Assembly (NCBI GenBank): GCA_035543455.1
Contig: DATKKE010000006.1
Location: forward strand, 1 to 35,119
DNA length: 35,119 nucleotides
Direction of reading: 5' to 3'
Source of the DNA: CAIKOD01 sp035543455
GTDB lineage: Archaea; Halobacteriota; Methanomicrobia; Methanomicrobiales; Methanospirillaceae
Below, piece after piece: positions 22,749 through 31,655 of this stretch. The translations under genes and the position numbers were made by a program. The notes below the pieces were generated by a model. It searched no databases. It saw nothing but the letters and a program-made list of their open reading frames with translations, and was not told the origin of the DNA. Position 1 is the first letter of the stretch, and each line of letters opens with the position of its first letter.

Positions 22749-24806
22749 TTGTTCCAGTTGAATTTATTGATCTTAATTTCCGTAATCTGCCTGTTTGCGC
22801 TTGCCATTGCAGGACTGTTCGCCCGGCAGGTGCTGATGGCAGAGACCGGAAGTGTAAAAATGGCCGACGTGGCAGCTGCAATCCGGGAGGGGGCCGAGGC
22901 CTTCCTCAGGAGGCAGTATTCGACCATTGCGATACTCGCAATAGTTGTGGCGATATTGTTGTTCGCTGCCTACACGATTTCAGGCAACCTGGATCTCGCC
23001 TGGCATACGGCCCTTGCATTCCTGTTCGGTGCATTCCTGTCATCCCTTTCGGGGATTATCGGTATGTGGATTTCAGTCCGTGCAAATCTCAGGTCGGCGG
23101 CAGCTGCGACAAAGAGCGCAGGCAAAGCGGTGATACTTGCACTTCGTGGCGGTGCGGTATCGGGCCTTACCATTGTTTCGCTGTCGCTCCTCGGGGTTTC
23201 CCTGATCTTCTTCCTGTTCGGTGCCGACCCGATCAGAACCCCGTACCTGATTGTCGGGTTCGCTTTCGGAGCCTCGTTCATTGCCCTTTTCGCCCAGCTC
23301 GGCGGGGGGATTTATACAAAGGCTGCAGACGTCGGTGCAGACCTCGTCGGCAAGGTTGAAGCTGGGATTCCGGAAGACGACCCGCGGAACCCGGCGGTCA
23401 TCGCGGATCTCGTCGGTGATAACGTAGGTGACTGCGCAGGACGTGGTGCAGACCTGTTCGAGTCGACAGCAGCTGAAAATATCGGTGCCATGATCCTCGG
23501 GGTAGCCCTTTTCCCGGTTTTCGGAATGAACGGTGTCTTATTCCCCCTCGTGATGGGTGCGTTCGGCCTGATTGCCACAATTGTCGGTATATTTTGCGTC
23601 ACTGAAAAACTTGCGGATGGGGAAGACCCGATGAAGGCATTGTACCGGGGTTATTTCGTTACGGCGATCCTCTCGATTATCTTCGTATACATCGCCACCA
23701 CCTGGTTATTCAACAATATCTGGTTCTTCTATTGCGGGCTTGTCGGTATCGGACTGTCCATCGTTTTCCTTTATGTGACGCTTTATTACACGGATTCAAA
23801 ATACCGCCCGGTACAGACGATTGCAGAAGCATCGAAGACAGGTCCTGCGACCAACATCATCTCGGGATTCTCCGTCGGCCTTGAAACCACAGCCATCCCG
23901 GCGATCGCAATCGGAGTCGCACTGCTCCTCTCGTATTACCTCGGCCTGATGTCAGGTGTCACAAATGGCGGACTCTATGGGACGGCAATCGCTACCGTGG
24001 GCATGCTTGCCTCCGTTGCTTATATCCTTGCTATGGATACGTTCGGCCCGATTGTCGACAATGCCGGAGGTATTGTCGAGATGAGCGGAGAGTCAGAAGA
24101 GACCCAGAAGAGGATCTCGCGGCTCGATGCAGCCGGTAATACCACAAAAGCACTTACCAAAGGATACGCCGTGGGATCAGCGGCACTTGCAGCATTCCTG
24201 TTGTTCAGTGCATTCATGGAAACAATCTCGGTACTTATAGGGAAAACATTCTCGAGTGTCAACCTCGCCCTGGTTCCGGTGTTTGTCGGTGCGCTCCTCG
24301 GTGCAATGCTCGTATTCCTCTTCGCCTCCCTGGCAATCAGGGCAGTGGGAGAAACCGCCCAGTACATCATCCGGGATGTCAGGGAACAATTTAAAAACAA
24401 AGGGATTCTTGAAGGAACGGTTAAACCTGATTATGCACGGTGTGTCGATATCACCACAAAGGGCGCCCTGAAAAATATGGTCCTGCCCGGTATTATCGCG
24501 GTTGCCTTCCCGGTGTTTGTCGGGGTTACGCTCAAATACGAAGCAATGGCAGCATTCCTGATGGTTGCAACCATTGCCGGTGTCCTGATGGCCCTCGTCC
24601 TGAACAACAGCGGGGGTGCATGGGACAATGCCAAGAAATATATCGAGCATGGAGCACTCGGTGGAAAGGGAAGCGAAGCACATAAGGCAGCGGTAGTCGG
24701 TGATACCGTAGGCGATCCGTTCAAGGACACTGCAGGACCTTCACTCCATATCCTGATCAAGCTCCTCGCAACGATCACCCTGGTCCTCGCGGGCCTCTAC
24801 ATCTGA
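22749..24806 (+). CDS. hppA: Membrane-bound proton-translocating pyrophosphatase (K+-independent type)
   Basis: A 685-residue integral membrane enzyme coupling pyrophosphate hydrolysis to proton pumping. About 16 hydrophobic segments fit the family. The catalytic signature DVGADLVGKVE (about 196-206) is followed by EDDPRNPAVIADLVGDNVGD, and the C-terminal half has DTFGPIVDNAGGI and GDTVGDPFKDTAGPS, all pyrophosphate-Mg ligands. K467 in GNTTKALTKGYA occupies the position where K+-dependent enzymes have alanine, so it belongs to the K+-independent class. The start is TTG with a strong GAGGTGA upstream. It probably recovers energy from pyrophosphate made by acetyl-CoA activation, tRNA charging and other biosynthesis. 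Downstream T-rich sequence (24852-24859) ends the convergent transcript pair. Confidence 0.97.
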   Translation: MFQLNLLILISVICLFALAIAGLFARQVLMAETGSVKMADVAAAIREGAEAFLRRQYSTIAILAIVVAILLFAAYTISGNLDLAWHTALAFLFGAFLSSLSGIIGMWISVRANLRSAAAATKSAGKAVILALRGGAVSGLTIVSLSLLGVSLIFFLFGADPIRTPYLIVGFAFGASFIALFAQLGGGIYTKAADVGADLVGKVEAGIPEDDPRNPAVIADLVGDNVGDCAGRGADLFESTAAENIGAMILGVALFPVFGMNGVLFPLVMGAFGLIATIVGIFCVTEKLADGEDPMKALYRGYFVTAILSIIFVYIATTWLFNNIWFFYCGLVGIGLSIVFLYVTLYYTDSKYRPVQTIAEASKTGPATNIISGFSVGLETTAIPAIAIGVALLLSYYLGLMSGVTNGGLYGTAIATVGMLASVAYILAMDTFGPIVDNAGGIVEMSGESEETQKRISRLDAAGNTTKALTKGYAVGSAALAAFLLFSAFMETISVLIGKTFSSVNLALVPVFVGALLGAMLVFLFASLAIRAVGETAQYIIRDVREQFKNKGILEGTVKPDYARCVDITTKGALKNMVLPGIIAVAFPVFVGVTLKYEAMAAFLMVATIAGVLMALVLNNSGGAWDNAKKYIEHGALGGKGSEAHKAAVVGDTVGDPFKDTAGPSLHILIKLLATITLVLAGLYI

Positions 24807-24851
24807 ATATTTATTTTATTTTTCGGATTTGGTAAAACCGGTCAGAACTGC

Positions 24852-24859
24852 TTTTTTTT
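24852..24859 (+). terminator. U-tract terminator after hppA
   Basis: Eight T lie about 45 bases after the hppA stop, in a T-rich stretch between hppA and the convergent polymerase subunit gene. Confidence 0.5.
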
Positions 24860-24881
24860 GATTTCGGATCTCCGAAAGCCG

Positions 24882-26300
24882 TTAAACCGCTGTCAATCCG
24901 CCTTCAGAACAAAAATTGTAGATATCTGGTTTCAGGGTCTGCAGGTCAAGGAGGATCGCGATGCCCGGTGTCGGGTTGATGTTCATCTGTTTCTGGAACG
25001 CAGTCTGAGACTGCCAGGTTCCTGCATTTATTCCAAGGGTACCATGGTACTGGATCATTCCCATGACGTGGACATGGCCGGTAAGCAGTACTTCGGGGAC
25101 AGGGTCTATAAGGAGGTGGTCCTGGCGGTCGGCGGCGATCGGTGTCTTTTTCCCGTAGGTCGGTGCAAGATGCCTCCGTTTCAGCATCCATTCCATCATC
25201 GGCGCAGGGTTTTCATAGGATGCACCCGGTGTGAGGCTGATCTGGTCGTCAATCGATCTGCCATGGTACATCAGCACCCGGACTCCCTGGAGGCTCACGA
25301 GCGCCGGGTTCTCAACAAATGTGCAGTTTTTGGGAAAGTTCTCCGTGAACTTTCTCGGGATGGCGGGCTGGGGTTCGGCCCCGCGTACCACGTCGTGGTT
25401 GCCCGGGGAGAGGATAATTTTAAGGCGTGAAGGGAGGGTAGAGAGGAGATCTCCAAAAACCTCGTATTGTCTGTAGATGTTTTTAATCGTCAGCTCAGCT
25501 TCCTGGCCGGGATACACCCCGATCCCATCGACAAGGTCGCCGGCAATGAGCAGATACGACGGATTTTCGGTGCTGATCCATTCAGAAAAACGCTCCCATG
25601 CATCCCCCAGGAATGTATCGCTGCCTACATGAACATCTGATATCAGGACCGCTTTACCCGGAGTATCGCTCATGAACGGGGCATGGCTGTGGGGAATGTC
25701 AGGACGCAGGAGCTGATCGGCAAAGAGTAGTTTTCCGTCACCTGACAGTGTTCCCCGGACCCCGATCACTTCATCAGGCAGCAGGGTCTCTGCCTCGGAA
25801 AATCCCGGCCTGTCCTTATTGAAAAGGACGGGGAAGCTTCCCGTGGCGTCTTCTATATCGACACGGCGATGTCCGTTTGCCGTTGTCTTTACTTCGTAAA
25901 CAAGACCGATCACCGTGCATTGTTCCTGCCTGAAGCGGGACTTTGTGAGGGCTTCGATCGGCATGGCGCTGCACCTGCTCCGGATCATTCCCCCAAGGTG
26001 ATCGTACCGGTCCTTAAAATAATGGAGATAATCTTCCACCCCGCGGACACCGCCTGAAAAGCCCTCCATGCCCTTCAGGACTTCCACTTCAGGGTCGGCG
26101 AGGAACCGGGCCCCGTCGCGGGTAAGGCCCATGCCGGGCACATGTTTTGCGGAAACAACAACCGTATTACCGGGGACGGCCGAAACGACCCGCTCAAGAA
26201 GCTCCTGGTTGCCCTTCTCGGCCAGGAACCGCACTACATCGGGATGGACCTGGAGTTTGGTATCAAGAAATCGTTGTACGATGGTCTCGGGCTCGAGCAT
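24882..26300 (-). CDS. polB: DNA polymerase D small subunit (DP1), 3'-5' exonuclease
   Basis: A 472-residue small subunit of the archaeal-specific family D replicative polymerase. It has an N-terminal helical region, an OB-fold around 128-200 (VIGLVYEVK...ATGSFPVLFN) and a calcineurin-like phosphoesterase exonuclease domain with D222/H224 in SDVHVG, D255 in AGDLVDG, N301/H302 in SPGNHD, H346 in YHGRSID and H409/H411 in TGHVHVMG. All metal ligands are intact, so proofreading should be active, unlike eukaryotic B-subunits. The large subunit DP2 is not in the window. The start at 26300 has a weak Shine-Dalgarno; the next ATG is far inside. Some databases call this gene polB or DNA polymerase II small subunit. 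Confidence 0.95.
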   Translation of the reverse strand: MLEPETIVQRFLDTKLQVHPDVVRFLAEKGNQELLERVVSAVPGNTVVVSAKHVPGMGLTRDGARFLADPEVEVLKGMEGFSGGVRGVEDYLHYFKDRYDHLGGMIRSRCSAMPIEALTKSRFRQEQCTVIGLVYEVKTTANGHRRVDIEDATGSFPVLFNKDRPGFSEAETLLPDEVIGVRGTLSGDGKLLFADQLLRPDIPHSHAPFMSDTPGKAVLISDVHVGSDTFLGDAWERFSEWISTENPSYLLIAGDLVDGIGVYPGQEAELTIKNIYRQYEVFGDLLSTLPSRLKIILSPGNHDVVRGAEPQPAIPRKFTENFPKNCTFVENPALVSLQGVRVLMYHGRSIDDQISLTPGASYENPAPMMEWMLKRRHLAPTYGKKTPIAADRQDHLLIDPVPEVLLTGHVHVMGMIQYHGTLGINAGTWQSQTAFQKQMNINPTPGIAILLDLQTLKPDIYNFCSEGGLTAV

Positions 26301-26444
26301 TCAATCTCTAAGTATCTGCCGCCGGTCATATCAGGTTTTAGATCCTTTCACACGCAGGGATTTTGAGCTGAATAATCACTCAATACGCCGCACATCCATA
26401 AGGCTATTCAACAACTAAAAACCAATTATAACGGTTACCGCACC

Positions 26445-27293
26445 ATGAAGGAAAAGGAAAATGAAAAAGCTCCCCCATCCCTGATTACGCAGTTCAGGGA
26501 AAGCGACAATAAAATAATAGCGATCCTCAGGGAGATCCTCTGGGTCGTTATCGTCGTCGGTGGAATTGCCCTGGCCCTGTTTTTGTTGAGCGGGACCTGG
26601 CCGGCGGTGGTCACGATAGAATCGACCAGCATGGTCCCCCATATGAATGTCGGAGACCTTGTCTTTGTGATCCAGGCCGATCGTTTCGGTCCGCTCCAGA
26701 CCTGGACCGAAGGAAAACAGACAGGATATATGAAATTCGGTGATTACGGGGACGTGATTATTTATAACCCCAATGGCGGGACACAATCCCTCATCCCATT
26801 CCTCGGTGGCGTACATCCTATTATTCACCGGGCGCTGACATGGCAGGATGCAGGTCCTGTAGAGGTCTATGTGAATCCGGCCGGCGGCAATCATACCCCG
26901 ACCTCTTATCTGCCGATTACCAGAGATAATTATACATCAACGGGTGCCATCATCCCGTCGCCGAACCCTGATATCGGATATATTATCAATATAAGCAGGA
27001 ACTCGACACATGGCGGGTATATTACCAAGGGAGACAACAACCAGGTAAGCGATGAGGGATCGGGACTGGCCCATTATGCGAACCTGGGGCCGATTGAACC
27101 GGTAAAACCCCAGTGGGTCGTTGGTAAAGCCCTTTTTACTATCCCGCTGCTCGGGTACCTGCCGCTTAACATCATCCCGGTTGCCGTGATCATCATCCTC
27201 GTTATCGTCCTTCATGAATGGTATCTCAGCCGGAAGGAAAAACAGGAAAATGCCAGAAAAAAAGGCAGAAAAAAGGCGGGAAATAAAAAATAA
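26445..27293 (+). CDS. S26B-type signal peptidase I
   Basis: A 282-residue membrane protease that removes signal peptides from secreted proteins. One N-terminal transmembrane helix (about 28-49) is followed by the catalytic serine S62 in ESTSMVPHM, GDLVFV, GDVIIYNP, the catalytic H128 in HPIIHRA (histidine instead of the bacterial lysine, as in ER and archaeal enzymes), and YITKGDNN with D197. An extra C-terminal transmembrane helix (about 240-262) and a lysine-rich tail put both ends on the cytoplasmic side. An insertion of about 40 residues after H128 with NHTPTSYLP is variable in the family. It is convergent with the DUF1805 gene. Confidence 0.93.
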   Translation: MKEKENEKAPPSLITQFRESDNKIIAILREILWVVIVVGGIALALFLLSGTWPAVVTIESTSMVPHMNVGDLVFVIQADRFGPLQTWTEGKQTGYMKFGDYGDVIIYNPNGGTQSLIPFLGGVHPIIHRALTWQDAGPVEVYVNPAGGNHTPTSYLPITRDNYTSTGAIIPSPNPDIGYIINISRNSTHGGYITKGDNNQVSDEGSGLAHYANLGPIEPVKPQWVVGKALFTIPLLGYLPLNIIPVAVIIILVIVLHEWYLSRKEKQENARKKGRKKAGNKK

Positions 27294-27337
27294 CGGGAGG
27301 TATTCGGATGAACAAACCTTTAGTGCCGGCATCTCTC

Positions 27338-27640
27338 TCAGGAGAGGAGATCGAGTGCGGTCTTTCCCCTCATCCCGGTAGCGATCCCGAGTGCCTGGGC
27401 AGCAGGATTGGATTCCTTGACTATCCCTTCGAGAAGATCATTTACAGTGACGATAGAAGGGCCGGCAAGAGGGCGGACTTTTGCAGCCGGGTAATTGAAA
27501 TTATTCAGGGCCGTCACGTCAAAGGCACCACATCCGACCATGCCTCGTTTTGCAACCACACCGACAAGGTTTACCGTCCCGAGCGGGATAACAAATCCTG
27601 TTCCGTCCGAATTTTTAAGGTGAACAATTTCTTCAGCCAT
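27338..27640 (-). CDS. DUF1805 (YunC-like) protein
   Basis: A 100-residue protein matching the DUF1805/YunC family, known from Bacillus and methanogens, with unknown biochemical function. Features are VNLVGVVAKRGMVGCGAFDVTALN, AKVRPLAGP and VNDLLEGIVKESNPAA. Cysteine in GCGAFD is conserved in the family. The start at 27640 has only a weak Shine-Dalgarno. It is divergent from cofH, whose start is about 150 bases away. Confidence 0.85.
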   Translation of the reverse strand: MAEEIVHLKNSDGTGFVIPLGTVNLVGVVAKRGMVGCGAFDVTALNNFNYPAAKVRPLAGPSIVTVNDLLEGIVKESNPAAQALGIATGMRGKTALDLLS

Positions 27641-27786
27641 GACTGTATCGTGGTACTATGTGCTGGTCCGGCCGATAATGGTTCAGGACCGGGTGACGGA
27701 AACCTTTCAAAATTGTCGTTGCACCCGGATACATTCCAAAACCCCGCCGGCCGGAGAACAATACCAGGAATCAGGGGGAAAATCAC

Positions 27787-28875
27787 ATGAACGATCAAAT
27801 CCGGCAATTACTCGATGACGTCCTAGGGGGCCACCGGATGACGGCTGCCGAAGCAGAACTTCTCATGTCGGTACGGGACCGCAGGGTATGGAACATTGCT
27901 TCCGCCGCCGACGAAATGCGGGAACGGGCGGTGGGGAACCGGATCACCTATGTCAGGAACCAGAATATCAATGTAACGAATATCTGTGTCAATGCATGCG
28001 GTTTCTGCGGATTCTCAAAAAAACCAGGAGATGAAGGGACCTACCTGTTCGGGACAGAAACGATCAGGGAAAAAGCAACTCTCGCCCGCGAACGGGAAGT
28101 AACAGAGATCTGCACGGTAAGCGGGCTTCACCCGGACTTTGATGCCTCGTCATACATCGGGATCATCCAGACACTTCATGATGAAGCCCCGGGCATTCAT
28201 ATACATGCCAGCAACCCTATGGAAGTGGCCTATGGCGCAAGGCGAAGCAGGATTTCAACGGATGACATGCTCGGGGCAATGAAGGAGGCGGGCCTGGGGT
28301 CCTTATGCGGTACGGCCGCCGAGATCCTTGTCGACGATGTGAGGGACATCATCTGCCCCCAGAAGATTCGCACGGGAGAATGGGAACGAATCATTCGGGA
28401 AGCACACAATCAGGGAATCCCTACTACGGCGACAATTATGTACGGGCATTGCGAATCGGTGGCAGATCGGATCCGTCATTTCTCAATTCTCCGGGATATC
28501 CAGGACGATACCGGTGGTTTTTCGGAGTTCGTTCCCCTGTCGTTCATCCATATGAATACGAACCTGTTCAGGAGTGGCCGTTCCCGGCCCGGGGCGACGG
28601 GCAGGGAGGATATGCTCATCGTTGCAATTGCGCGGCTCTTTCTCGATAATATTCCCCATATCCAGGTCTCGTGGGTCAAGACCGGGAAAAAAATGGCGCA
28701 ATTGGGACTCCTTGCAGGGGCAGACGACCTTGGCGGTACCATGTTCGAGGAGAGTATTTCGAAGGGTGCAGGGGCAACCAATACCGATTATCTCGATCCG
28801 GCAGATATGAAGATAATGGCAGACGACCTTGGCCGCGAATTAATGCAGCGTACTACGTTGTATGACCTTGTCTGA
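27787..28875 (+). CDS. cofH: CofH, 5-amino-6-(D-ribitylamino)uracil--L-tyrosine 4-hydroxyphenyl transferase
   Basis: A 362-residue radical SAM enzyme that adds the tyrosine-derived hydroxybenzyl group to the ribityluracil in Fo synthesis, the chromophore of coenzyme F420. The [4Fe-4S]/SAM site is C67, C71, C74 in ICVNACGFCGF. Family segments that separate CofH from CofG include TEICTVSGLHPDFD, IHIHASNPMEV, CGTAAEILVDDVR, IPTTATIMYGH and GGFSEFVPLSFIH. The position usually Pro in GxxPGTAAEIL is Cys here. CofG is not in the window, so the pathway is split elsewhere. The start ATG 27787 has GGGGGAAAA upstream. F420 is the main hydride carrier of hydrogenotrophic methanogens. Confidence 0.93.
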   Translation: MNDQIRQLLDDVLGGHRMTAAEAELLMSVRDRRVWNIASAADEMRERAVGNRITYVRNQNINVTNICVNACGFCGFSKKPGDEGTYLFGTETIREKATLAREREVTEICTVSGLHPDFDASSYIGIIQTLHDEAPGIHIHASNPMEVAYGARRSRISTDDMLGAMKEAGLGSLCGTAAEILVDDVRDIICPQKIRTGEWERIIREAHNQGIPTTATIMYGHCESVADRIRHFSILRDIQDDTGGFSEFVPLSFIHMNTNLFRSGRSRPGATGREDMLIVAIARLFLDNIPHIQVSWVKTGKKMAQLGLLAGADDLGGTMFEESISKGAGATNTDYLDPADMKIMADDLGRELMQRTTLYDLV

Positions 28876-29219
28876 TCGGGGACCGGGAGGAATCCGATTA
28901 TACCGGAGATTGACTCCCTGGAAGAAAAGTACCGTATCAGATGAGAAAATAAACGGGACAGAATTGATATCCCCATATGGGTGATCCCGTTTCCCTGCCT
29001 CTTCTCCAGGTTATTGTGAAATTTTCCGGCTGCAATCCCGGAAGCTAAGGTGATGGATCAGATAGCGGATAGAATGTCCGGGATGACAATGTGAAAAATG
29101 TTCCAGATATGGTTCCCGGACATTGCCAGGACAGACGGGCTTTGTCTCGATCTGATTATCAGATCCCCATAAATTCAGTAATCGGCATATTTTTTTTTTG
29201 GGTCCTGAGACATCCCGAT
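28876..29219 (+). ncRNA. Hairpin-rich gap after cofH, possible ncRNA or long 3' UTR
   Basis: A gap of 344 bases without a convincing gene. It holds three clear inverted repeats: AAACGGGA/TCCCGTTT (28951-28958 with 28985-28992) enclosing the palindrome CCCATATGGG, TTCCGG/CCGGAA (29024-29029 with 29038-29043), and AATGTCCGGG/CCCGGACATT (29073-29082 with 29115-29124), ending in a run of ten T (29190-29199) that would terminate a plus-strand transcript. No family was recognised. It could be an independent small RNA or the structured 3' end of the cofH message. Confidence 0.35.
29190..29199 (+). terminator. Ten-T terminator
   Basis: The longest T-run in the window. It lies 20 bases before the 3' end of the convergent channel gene and fits termination of a transcript coming from cofH or the element above. 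Confidence 0.6.
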
Positions 29220-29936
29220 CTATTTTTTCCCTGGTTCATGCATCCCATCCTCGACAAATACCTCGACATCACGGTATGCCCGCCGCAATAACCCGGCCAT
29301 CGGTGCGATGGCAATCCATGACACCTGGGCTACCGTTGTGCTAATCAGGGCAATCGGGATCGAGGCAAGAAATATTGCGATGACCAGCACAAGCCGGTTG
29401 AAACTGAACCTGATCATCTTCCGGCTCAGGTGGACGTCGATCATGCGGTGGTTCCTTGAAACGTAAAACCAGAGTATCAGGAGAATTGTCCCGGTAACCG
29501 CCTGAACAGATGCATAGAGGATCGTTGCCATCGGATAATGTCCATACAGGGTGATGAGGCTGGTAAGAAATGGAATTATGGTAATACACAGGAGAAAATA
29601 GAAATTAAGGCTGATCATCATTCCGTCACACCGCTCGATATAGGAAAAAATACGATGGTGACTTCGCCACCACGAGGCGATCACAAAAAAACTGATAAAA
29701 TAACTCAGGAAGACAGGACCCATCGCGATAAGGTCGTTTACAAATTCGCTCTCGAGCGCCCCCTTTGTCAATTCCGGCACTACAAGGGAGAGCGCAAGCA
29801 GGGTGATTGCAAATGCAAAAACTCCATCGCTGAGAGATACAATCCTTTCGGGATTCCTGCACAGGCTGTAAGGGTCCGTCAGGGGGTATGCGGTTCTTCC
29901 CGCGTAAGAGTCATTATCGTCCGTCTGAGAGGTCAA
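29220..29936 (-). CDS. TMEM175-like (DUF1211) potassium channel family membrane protein
   Basis: A 238-residue membrane protein of the TMEM175/DUF1211 family. The family motif R-x-x-x-(F/L)-S-D-G appears as RIVSLSDGVFAFAITL at residues 31-46, where the first helix lines the pore. About six hydrophobic helices follow. Prokaryotic members form tetrameric K+-permeable leak channels without a canonical selectivity filter. Leucine replaces the usual phenylalanine in the motif. The hydrophilic N-terminus of about 30 residues is longer than usual, and the exact start is not certain. It is a single gene; neighbours give no functional hint. Confidence 0.85.
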   Translation of the reverse strand: MTSQTDDNDSYAGRTAYPLTDPYSLCRNPERIVSLSDGVFAFAITLLALSLVVPELTKGALESEFVNDLIAMGPVFLSYFISFFVIASWWRSHHRIFSYIERCDGMMISLNFYFLLCITIIPFLTSLITLYGHYPMATILYASVQAVTGTILLILWFYVSRNHRMIDVHLSRKMIRFSFNRLVLVIAIFLASIPIALISTTVAQVSWIAIAPMAGLLRRAYRDVEVFVEDGMHEPGKK

Positions 29937-29986
29937 TACAGAACCTTTTACACGAACAGATAAAAAGGGGCAGGTTGCGTGGGGGC

Positions 29987-30538
29987 TCAGTACTGGGCAT
30001 GGAAAAGACGGTTAATTTTGTCCCCGATCTTCTTCGCATGGCTGATTGCATCTTGGTCTTTCATCACATCCCCGGGAAGATAGCCCTTCCCCTTCACATG
30101 CCCGATATAGGAAAATTCATGTGCCGAAAGGAAACCTTCAATGGTCTGGATGGCCCGGGAACCCCCTGTATCTGCTTCGACGGCAACCGCCACTGCTTTT
30201 CTTCCCGCGAGCCTCCGGTCGTGGTAGTATGAATAGGTCCTGTCGATGAAATTCTTGAGGTGTCCGCATACGTCGTAGTAGTATGTCGGGGACCCTATGA
30301 CAAGGACTTCACATTCAAGGATTTTCTGGGCGATTTCTTCCCAGTCGTCGCCGGAAATGGCACATTCATGCTCCTTCTTACACTTCTCGCACCCGATACA
30401 CGGATCGATCCTCCTTTCTGCCAGGGATACAAATTCAGTGGTCAATCCGCCTAATTTACACTGGTCGAGGATTACATTCACCAGGATGCTCGTATTGCCG
30501 TCTTTTCTCATACTTCCCGAAATTCCCAGTACCTGCAT
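29987..30538 (-). CDS. Iron-sulfur flavoprotein (Isf-like)
   Basis: A 183-residue protein with a flavodoxin-like fold binding FMN (GISGSMRKDGNTSILV, then GSPTYYYDVCGHLKNFIDR). A compact cysteine motif C47-X2-C50-X2-C53-X5-C59 fits the iron-sulfur flavoproteins of methanogens, which carry one [4Fe-4S] cluster and transfer electrons from ferredoxin to acceptors such as oxygen or peroxide. ATG 30538 was preferred because GAGGGG is then 6 bases upstream. The ATG two codons earlier (30544) abuts that Shine-Dalgarno. The minus-strand gene before it ends 26 bases upstream, so it may be the distal gene of an operon with the DUF123 and MBL genes. Confidence 0.9.
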   Translation of the reverse strand: MQVLGISGSMRKDGNTSILVNVILDQCKLGGLTTEFVSLAERRIDPCIGCEKCKKEHECAISGDDWEEIAQKILECEVLVIGSPTYYYDVCGHLKNFIDRTYSYYHDRRLAGRKAVAVAVEADTGGSRAIQTIEGFLSAHEFSYIGHVKGKGYLPGDVMKDQDAISHAKKIGDKINRLFHAQY

Positions 30539-30564
30539 CTTCATCCCCTCTTCTTAATTCAAGA

Positions 30565-31008
30565 CTATCGCTCAACCGTATTGATTGTTGCGATGCCCGG
30601 GGCGAGACCGACAGAATCAAAGCAATCAATAACCCTTTCGAGGGGGTCGGTATCGAAATAAAAAAGGTGGGACCGGCAATGGCAATCGCTGCATCCGAAA
30701 TGGGGTACAGGCTTACCCCCGACGGCTTCTGCAAGGACGCATTCGAGCGGGCCTGTTGTACGGGCACACACTGCATAGCGGAGGGAAAAACCCGGATCCG
30801 TTAAAAGATAATCGATATGCCAGCGTTTCTTCCCGATCCATGTGGAAGAGAGCCTGAAATGACGGGATACCCTGAGCAATCCACCGGGACCCAGCGCCGA
30901 TCCGGTATACACATGCCAGCCCCGTGAGAAACCGATGGTTCCGAGGGCCCCTACCGGTATCCTGCAGGATTCGTTTGCCAGGACCAGACAATAGACCCCT
31001 TTGTCCAT
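30565..31008 (-). CDS. DUF123 (GIY-YIG-like) protein
   Basis: A 147-residue DUF123-family protein related to GIY-YIG nucleases, known mainly from archaea and sometimes fused to endonuclease III. Family landmarks are KGVYCLVLANE, VYTGSALGPGGLLRVSRHFR (the counterpart of GIY-YIG) and KKRWHIDYLL. A cysteine/histidine cluster FGCSDCHCRSHLFYF near residue 110 may bind metal. The frame is open to 31182, but that extension overlaps the MBL gene. ATG 31008, 10 bases after that gene's stop, gives the family start. The function is unproven; a DNA-repair role is suggested by fusions elsewhere. Confidence 0.82.
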   Translation of the reverse strand: MDKGVYCLVLANESCRIPVGALGTIGFSRGWHVYTGSALGPGGLLRVSRHFRLSSTWIGKKRWHIDYLLTDPGFSLRYAVCARTTGPLECVLAEAVGGKPVPHFGCSDCHCRSHLFYFDTDPLERVIDCFDSVGLAPGIATINTVER

Positions 31009-31018
31009 GGGACCCTGG

Positions 31019-31621
31019 TTACTCGAAGGTAATGCTGAGGAGTTCCCTGGCAGCAAGGACATGTCGTGCCCCGTCCTGCACGGTGGGTTCCCCGTGGCCG
31101 GGATATAGTCCGTTGATGCCGAGTGCACTGAGCCTGTCGATTGATCGCGCAAGTGCATTCCGGTCCCCTCCCGGAAAATCAAACCTGCCGAACCCCCCGT
31201 CGGTAAAGACGGTATCGCCTGATATCAGGTCACCTGTTGCTTCGTTGAATATGCATATGCTGCCGGGTGTGTGACCCGGGGTGTGGATAATAAGAAGGTC
31301 ATCGATCGTATCTCCGTCCTTCAACGTATTATCCGGGACAATCCCCGGTGGATGGGACGCAAAATGCATGGACAGACTTTGATTATCATCGACGAGCCCG
31401 GTCGCGTCGAGTTTGTGAATGAAGACCTCGGCCCTGCACATATGGGCGATTTCCTTCACATAGGCGGTATGGTCGTAATGGCAGTGGGTCAGGACTATCT
31501 TCCTGATCCTGTCCTTATAGCGGGAGACTGCCATCGGCATCACTCCGGCATCAACGAGGACTTCACCGGTGAGGTAAGAATTCGCAAACACGGGATCCCC
31601 GGGAATCCACTGGACTGGCAT
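31019..31621 (-). CDS. MBL-fold metallohydrolase, glyoxalase II-like
   Basis: A 200-residue metallo-beta-lactamase-fold hydrolase. It has the zinc motif THCHYDHT (T-H-x-H-x-D-H) near residue 46, IIHTPGHTPGSI near 112, SGDTVF near 133 and YPGHGEP near 174, i.e. all five zinc-ligand motifs. It resembles glyoxalase II or persulfide dioxygenase-type hydrolases, but the substrate cannot be told. ATG 31621 (MPVQWIPGD) was preferred over 31627. Its start almost touches that of thiC on the other strand, so both promoters must overlap. It likely forms an operon with the DUF123 and flavoprotein genes. Confidence 0.88.
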   Translation of the reverse strand: MPVQWIPGDPVFANSYLTGEVLVDAGVMPMAVSRYKDRIRKIVLTHCHYDHTAYVKEIAHMCRAEVFIHKLDATGLVDDNQSLSMHFASHPPGIVPDNTLKDGDTIDDLLIIHTPGHTPGSICIFNEATGDLISGDTVFTDGGFGRFDFPGGDRNALARSIDRLSALGINGLYPGHGEPTVQDGARHVLAARELLSITFE

Positions 31622-31655
31622 GCACAATAATAAGGGCCCGGGACAAATGTTTCTT

